This document shows positions 59,009-64,000 of a DNA stretch of 64,000 bases, piece by piece. Each line of letters begins with the position of its first letter. Positions within the stretch are counted from its first letter, which is position 1. The translations under genes and the position numbers were made by a program. Under the pieces are notes generated by a model. The model did no database searches. It saw nothing but the letters and a program-made list of their open reading frames with translations, and was not told the DNA's origin. The DNA is from Cyanidiococcus yangmingshanensis. Taxonomy: Eukaryota > Rhodophyta > Bangiophyceae > Cyanidiales > Cyanidiaceae. The stretch spans positions 589,085 to 653,084 of the forward strand of contig VWRR01000008.1 of assembly GCA_013995675.1 (NCBI GenBank), read 5' to 3'.

Positions 59009-59010
59009 GA

Positions 59011-59601
59011 GTGATCGGATATGATTGTTCTGGGCCCTTTCAATGGAGCCAAGCTCCCTATCAACCTGTGGTTCGTTTTCTATTCATTGTTAGGGCTTCA
59101 GAGTGTCCTGGTTACGCACTCCATGCTGGCTGGCAGCGCTCAGCTGGACGTGGTTCACTGGTGAGCGGCCCTTAGGCGATCGAGGTTGTCTCCCAAGCTC
59201 GATCGGGCGTTGTGTCTGCGCTCGTCCGCCGCTTTGAGCTTGTGGTTGAGTGTTGGTGACGTTTTTCTTCTCTCTGTTTTGTTCTGTTCTGTAGAGTTTT
59301 TTTTTTGTAGAGTTTCATTTGGTCTGGATTCTGTTTTTGTTATTGTTGTAGCTTTCAGTTCTTTGGTCTTTTGATGATGTCTCGAGAGAGTATGGCTGGG
59401 CAGTCGAGGGTGGTGTGTGCCTGGGTCCGCCAGGGCTGAGAGCTTAGCCCAGCCGAGCGCAGCCCAGCGCAGCCCAGCCTAGCCTCTTATGGCGTGTCAG
59501 TCCAGGGCTCTAGCAGTGTTTTGAAGGGTTTTGGCGGTGCGTTTGAGGTGTTGTTCTTTTGTTTTTTGTTATTTTCATTTTGTATATTTGTTGATTAGTA
59601 T
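59011..59601. other. spacer between the interstitial tract and the 200-bp repeats
   Basis: There is no gene here. The segment holds T-rich runs (59276-59345) and a short cagccca/gcgcagcc repeat near 59453-59482. The strand bias towards T and G on the plus strand continues through the next 2 kb. Confidence 0.5.
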
Positions 59602-60720
59602 GTGAGGGACGGTTTGGTGTGTTTTGTTGAGAGTCTGAGGATCGTCGGTGATTGGGTGCACCGGCCGGCCCGGGCCAGTCTGTCGACTAGGGGCGTCGAG
59701 CCGGGGCCGACGCTGTGTTTTCACAGGCTCTCGAGGCTGGTTTCTGTCCTTGTTCTTTTGTTTTTCTCCGGTTTCTTTTTACAGACGTGTTATTGAGAGT
59801 TTCAAGAGTGGTTTGGTATGCTTCGCTGTGATTCTGAGAATCGTCAGTAATTGAGCACACCGGCTGGCCCGGGCCAGTCTGTCGACTAGTAGCGTCGAGC
59901 CGGAGCCGACGCTGTGTTTTCGGCGGCTCTTGAGGCTGGTTTCTGTCCTTGTTCTTTGGTTTTTCTCCGGTTTCTTTTTACAGACATGTTATTGAGGGCT
60001 TCAAGAGTGGTTTGGTATGTCTCGCTGTGATTTTGAGAATCGTCGGTGATTGGGTGCACCGGCTGGCCCAGGCCAGGCCAGGCCAGGCCAGGCCAGTCTG
60101 TCGACTAGTAGCGTCGAGCCAGGGCCCTAGCTGTGTTTTCACAGGCTCTCGGGGCTGGTTTCTGTCCTTGTTCTTTTGTTTTTCTCCGGTTTCTTTTTAC
60201 AGACGTGTTATTGAGAGCTTCAAGAGTGGTTTGGTATGCTTCGCTGTGATTCTGAGAATCGTCGGTGATTGGGTGCACCGGCTGGCCCAGGCCAGGCCAG
60301 GCCAGGCCAGTCTGTCGACTAGTAGCGTCGAGCCGGGGCCGACGCTGTGTTTTCACAGGCTCTCGGGGCTGGTTTCTGTCCTTGTTCTTTGGTTTTTCTC
60401 CGGTTTCTCTTTACGTATATGTTATTGAGAGCTTCAGGCCTGGTCTGGTATGTCTCGCTGTGTTTTTGAGGATCGTCGGTGATTGGGTGCACCGGCTGGC
60501 CCGGGCCAGTCTGTCGACTAGGGGCGTCGAGCCAGGGCCCTAGCTGTGATTTCACAGGCTCTCGAGGCTGGTTTTTGGCCTTGTTCTTTGGTTTTTCTCC
60601 TGTTTCTTTTTATATTCTTGTCCCTGAGTATGTGAGGGACACTTTGGCGTGTTTTGTTGATTTCGCGAAAATCGTCGGTGATCAGGTGCTCGCCCCGAGA
60701 GCGTCCCTCCGTTTCTAGGG
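59602..60720. repeat. about 200-bp tandem repeat, five to six units
   Basis: The landmark gtcggtgattgggtgcaccg (with variants) occurs at 59644, 59843, 60042, 60261, 60474 and 60674, with spacings 199, 199, 219, 213 and 200. Each full unit also contains ccagtctgtcgactag, cacaggctctcg, tttttctccggtttc and a ttattgagagcttcaag-like end. The longer units are explained by expansion of a ccagg microsatellite before the gtcgac site. The unit period is not a multiple of three, yet overlapping frames of 60-160 codons are open because stop codons are rare in the T/G-rich strand. I do not call these genes. Confidence 0.92.
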
Positions 60721-61145
60721 ACGGTACGAGGGCGCGCCGGCAACGGGACAGCGTGGCGCGATGGCCGCTGCGTATCGATGCATCTATTCATGGCTGGCCA
60801 GCTGTGCCAGCTGGTCGACGCGTCGTACGTATCGTTTCTACCTGGGTCGGTTTCTGCTCATTTCATTTATTTTCTTTAATTTTTTATTTCTTATTTTTTT
60901 CTGTCTGCTCGGTCTACAGTACTGGTTGTTATTGTTATTGTTATTGTTGGTGGTTTTGGTTTTGGTTTTGGTGTTAGTGTTGGTAGTGCTCAGCTCAGTG
61001 GACTGTAGGTGGGTGTGCCGAGGCGCTCGTCGGTGCCCCCAGTGCCTGTAGTGCCTGTAGTGCGCCCAGTGACTGTAGAACGGTTTGGTCGTTGCTCCAG
61101 GACGAGTGACTATCTCACCGGCTCTGGGCGCTTTATTTCTTGAGC

Positions 61146-61203
61146 TGCGCAGTTTTTCTTTTTCTTTTCTTTTTCCTTTTCTTTTCCTTTTCTTTTTCTT
61201 TTT
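61146..61203. repeat. polypyrimidine (T/C) tract
   Basis: Uninterrupted pyrimidines of the type tttttctttttcttttc, about 55 bases long. Such tracts can form triplex (H-) DNA. Confidence 0.85.
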
Positions 61204-61360
61204 TGGGTTCCCCTGTGTTTGTAAAAAAGATTCATATGATTTTTATGGTTGCTGAGAGCTGTGGGGTCGGAGCATGATCCGGTCCTACCAGGGTGCGTGC
61301 GTGTGTGTCGGTCCTAGTGCTGCGCACTGCGTCGAACAGAACGACGACTGGAGGGTGCAG

Positions 61361-61520
61361 CACAGCTCTGTTCAGCTCTACTCAGCTCTGTTCAGCTGCG
61401 TTAATCTCTATTCAGCTCTGTTCAGCTATGTTCAGCTGCGTTAAACTCCGATAATCTCTGTACAGCTCCGTTCAGCTGCGTTAATCTCCGGTAATCTCTG
61501 TTCAGCTATGTTCAGCTCAG
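61361..61520. repeat. degenerate minisatellite of cagctctgtt-like units
   Basis: About fifteen imperfect units of roughly ten bases (cagctctgtt, cagctgcgtt, aatctctatt and similar). The pattern interleaves cagct units with aatct units. Confidence 0.8.
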
Positions 61521-61654
61521 GCCAACAAGGCAGAGTGCTGAATGTCTTGCACCAACTCTGTTTTGTATTGCTATTTTTTTCAGGTAACTCTCCATTCAAG
61601 AGCAGGGTAAGTATCGGGCCGAGTAGATTTTTTGTTATTTTTTGGCATGCCCAT

Positions 61655-63853
61655 GGTCGCTTCGTTTCGTATCGTCAAGTCACCATAGGTCGCTTTCCAG
61701 GGTTCATGGTGTCGGTTCCACTGTGATCGATGCTGGCACCGGCAACTGCGCGGTCTCTGTGAATACCGCTACTGCTGCTGCTGTTGCCGCTGTTGGCCAT
61801 CGCGATCGGAATTGTCAATCGGCATCGGCATCGGCATCGGCATCGACAATCAGTCATCGGCCATCGCTGAAATCGTCTCCGTCTGGCGTTTCGTGTGGAT
61901 CTGGAATCGATGATCCTAGATGGCGTTTGCTGGCGCTGGCGCTGGCGCTGTGGTGGCCGACGAAACGACCCTAGCTCGGCGAATTGGGTCGGCACCCGCG
62001 GATTGGGGACAGCCGCCGCTCGGCTGGGGTGCGCGCCGTGTCTGTCTATCTGTCTGTCAGTCGCAGGACGCTGTGGCGCAGCAGGTGCTGTCCTGGGGAG
62101 CTGTCAGGGAATGCTGTCTTGGGCAGCTGTCACGTTGATCCTGTGACGGTGAGCTGTCTCGTGGACGCTGTCCAGTCAGAGGCGGCGGCGCATCACTGCT
62201 GGAGGGCGACGCATCGATTGCGCGTGCGAGCGTTCGCTGGCGCTTGCTGGCGCTCGCTGGAGATCGCTGGCGTTCGCTTGCGGCGTCGCCGCGTCTGTCC
62301 ATTTTCGGTCCGGCAAAAGCGTGCGTGCGCCTGCGCCTGCGCCTAGGCATTGGCGGGAAATGCGCGCCGCGCGATGGATCTGTCGCGGCTAGTCGTGTCC
62401 AATTCTGTGCTGTCCAGTCCAGTCGTGGCCTGGCGATCGACAGCGGCGCAGGATGCGTTCGCTATCCTCAAGCACTGACCGACCGAGCGTCTCCGAGGTG
62501 ACCGATCGTACTGTTCGCTACTCCCCAGAGGTTTCCATAACTGATATTCATTCAATACGACATTGCATAGCATGCCGTCGGTTCGAAAAATATTGAGAAA
62601 GCGCCAATATCAATCATTGCTCATTAGAACTAGACTACCATATGTTCACTGATATGTTGAATGATCAGTTGGTCCGATCAATCTATATTTGAGCAGTTGG
62701 GCACAAAAGAGTAAGTCAGAAAGAAACGAAAACCTTGAAGACATATCCGAGTCTCTAGCGATTCTTGCTGTTGCCGACGAGCGAGCCAGCATCGTTCAGA
62801 TGTTCATGGGTCCTTGGTTGTACAGCCATTCGCCAGCTCGTTATTGACTAAAACCGGAAAAGAACCCTGCGGGAGCGTCTAGGCCAGGCAGCAGCGTGGT
62901 GGAGGATCGTAACTGGGGTCCCAGCCGCGATGTCGATGGCTCGTCGGAAGCAACCTCGATCGGAGGCAGGCCTATCCAAGATGAGCAGGCGCCCATTGGG
63001 CCAGTGAAGTATATCCAAGAGATCCGGATGGACACCGGGCCTCTCCAATGGAATCGGCGGCATCGCAGATCGGCCAGGGAGCGCCGAATCGAGGGCGGCG
63101 ATGGCGACGATGGCGGCGATGGCGGCGCCAGCATAGCATCCCTGGGCATCCTAACGAGTACCGTGAGATCCGATGGTTGTGCGCGAGAAGGTGCGCTATC
63201 GAATCTGGTATCGAATGATGTGCAGCAAGTAACCCTGGGAGCAATCAGAGTCCAAAGCGAGCGCCAGCGCTGCAACCGATGCGCATCCCCAACGGCGGCA
63301 ATAAGCGATGGAGATGCAGAGCTGAACCAGAGCTCAAAAAGTAAGCAATCAAAAAAAAACTCCAGAACCGAAAAGCAGGCTAATGGCGAAGATCAAGACC
63401 AATAAATTTTTCCAAACAAAAGACCCAGAGTTAAGTAGAACAAAGGAAAATTAGTAGCCTCCGTAAACAAATATTGATGACCATCTGTGTCAGGAGAACA
63501 TACAACGAGGCGAGAGAAAACCCAAAAGGAAAACATCAAAGTAAAGAGCCAAAAATGGCGTCCCAAACATAGAGACATCAAATAGCGACAGCATCCAAAA
63601 GAAAAGCTCAATGAGTCCAAAAAAAGCCTACATAAAGAAACCAGGTAGGCTAGCAAAGCAGAAAGACCATCCCATGGGCGAGCATGAACCTAGTCAGCGC
63701 CAGCCAAGAAGAATGTTCAGAAAACAGTCGATGATACGTGTAACGAAAACCAAATGATCGTGCTAGCTTTCGTCATCATTGAGACGCTGTGGATAAGAGC
63801 AACGGGGTAAATGGGATGCCTCAGTGGAATTGGGGGTGGAATGACATGATGAA
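61655..63853. repeat. subtelomeric element, terminal copy
   Basis: This is the duplicate of 57085-59010, ending in the telomere. Internal simple repeats include gcatcg units (61821-61850), gctggcgct units (about 61926-61955) and gatggcggc units (about 63096-63130). The core from 62005 to 62425 aligns well with the internal copy. From about 62500 outward the two copies are hard to align by eye, although both pass through an A-rich zone (63340-63640 here) before the G-rich tract. Crossing frames (up to 169 codons) lack domains. Confidence 0.85.
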
Positions 63854-64000
63854 AATGGGGGGGAATGGGGGGAATGGGGGGAATGGGGGGAAATGGGGGG
63901 AATGGGGGGAATGGGGGGAATGGGGGAATGGGGGGAATGGGGGGAATGGGGGGAATGGGGGGAATGGGGGGAATGGGGGGAATGGGGGGAAATGGGGTGG
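63854..64000 (+). repeat. telomere: (AATGGGGGG)n
   Basis: About sixteen near-perfect units of aatgggggg run to the window end, with occasional aaat or one-G-short variants. The G-rich strand points outward, as in a genuine right telomere. From memory this is the C. merolae telomere unit, which supports the taxonomic placement. The array is cut by the window or assembly end. Confidence 0.97.

Larger units (their letters stand above)
57085..59010. repeat. subtelomeric element, internal (older) copy
   Basis: This block is a diverged duplicate of 61655-63853. Landmarks appear in the same order in both: atcgtcaagtcaccatagg (57106 / 61671), gctgtcacgttgatc (about 57354 / 62123), gcgtctgtccattttcggtc (57515 / 62291), a TGCGCC microsatellite, gcattggcgggaaatgcgcg, and a terminal G-rich telomere-like tract (58955-59008 here). 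The core 57265-57660 against 62005-62425 is most similar; the distal halves are much more diverged. Frames of up to 227 codons cross it but are driven by GC-rich repeats, so I call no gene. Confidence 0.85.
60721..61654. other. low-complexity subtelomeric spacer
   Basis: A mosaic of simple repeats: T-rich (60860-60900), TTATTG and GGTTTT repeats (about 60925-60990), a polypyrimidine tract (61146-61203) and a cagctctgtt-type minisatellite (61361-61520). No gene is supported. Confidence 0.6.

Noticed and set aside
59949-60428. 159-codon plus-strand frame with internally repeated peptide
   Set aside because: It lies wholly within the 200-bp satellite, whose period is not a multiple of three. 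The repeated peptide reflects the DNA repeat and the scarcity of stop codons in T/G-rich DNA.
62560-62600. ggttcgaaa as a tRNA B box
   Set aside because: The stem positions do not pair and no other tRNA arms are present.
1-64000. Mobile elements, CRISPR arrays, bacterial operons
   Set aside because: No transposase, reverse transcriptase, terminal inverted repeats or spaced short repeats were found, and the window is clearly eukaryotic nuclear DNA.

Overview
The window is the right-hand end of a nuclear chromosome from a cyanidiophycean red alga, most like Cyanidioschyzon merolae. The last ~150 bases are an array of the 9-base unit AATGGGGGG and length variants. The G-rich strand runs 5'->3' towards the window end, as at a true right telomere, and from memory this is the C. 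merolae-type telomere unit. The gene set is eukaryotic (BRM-type SNF2 ATPase, TFIIIC, Pol III C11, IRE1, CCR4-NOT NOT4, Dbp7, mitochondrial carrier). The reading frames look intronless, average about 50% GC, and include algal functions (floridean-starch type GT5 synthase, a plastid-targeted phycobiliprotein-like protein).

Layout. (1) 0-56 kb is gene-bearing, with about 20 genes on both strands. In order they are: a possible gene running off the left edge; alanyl-tRNA synthetase; Sfp-type phosphopantetheinyl transferase; BRM/STH1 remodeller; a very large GH13-like/GT5/CBM starch synthase; organellar GatA; a protein of unknown function; RPC11; ribonucleotide reductase large subunit; CMS1-like ribosome-biogenesis protein; TFIIIC TPR subunit; IRE1; histidine acid phosphatase; Dbp7/DDX31 helicase; an RFTS-like plus bromodomain protein leading into a CFP1-like zinc domain; a bilin-less phycobiliprotein-like protein; SAM carrier-like protein; NOT4 E3 ligase; a WNK-like membrane-anchored kinase; and a secreted Cys-rich protein. 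(2) From 56 kb gene content fades. (3) About 57.1-59.0 kb and 61.65-64.0 kb are two diverged copies of one subtelomeric element. The first ends in a decayed telomere-like tract and the second in the real telomere. Between them lie about five 200-bp tandem repeats and several microsatellites.

A striking recurring feature is conserved genes broken by single-base frame changes: AlaRS (one), GatA (two), IRE1 (one) and the bromodomain/CFP1-like pair (one). The directions are mixed, three of one sense and two of the other. That favours assembly indels or strain-specific lesions over one programmed mechanism, but it needs re-reading of the DNA.

Functional themes: translation fidelity and organellar aminoacylation (AlaRS, GatA), Pol III transcription (RPC11, TFIIIC), ribosome biogenesis (Dbp7, CMS1), chromatin (BRM, bromodomain/CFP1-like), the secretory pathway (IRE1, acid phosphatase, secreted Cys-rich protein) and storage polysaccharide synthesis. 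There is no operon-like organisation. Several pairs are divergent with repeat-rich promoters. GTG or TTG starts were not accepted for these nuclear genes, and the first in-frame ATG was used instead. Domain assignments come from reading motifs, not from database searches. No tRNA or rRNA gene was recognised.
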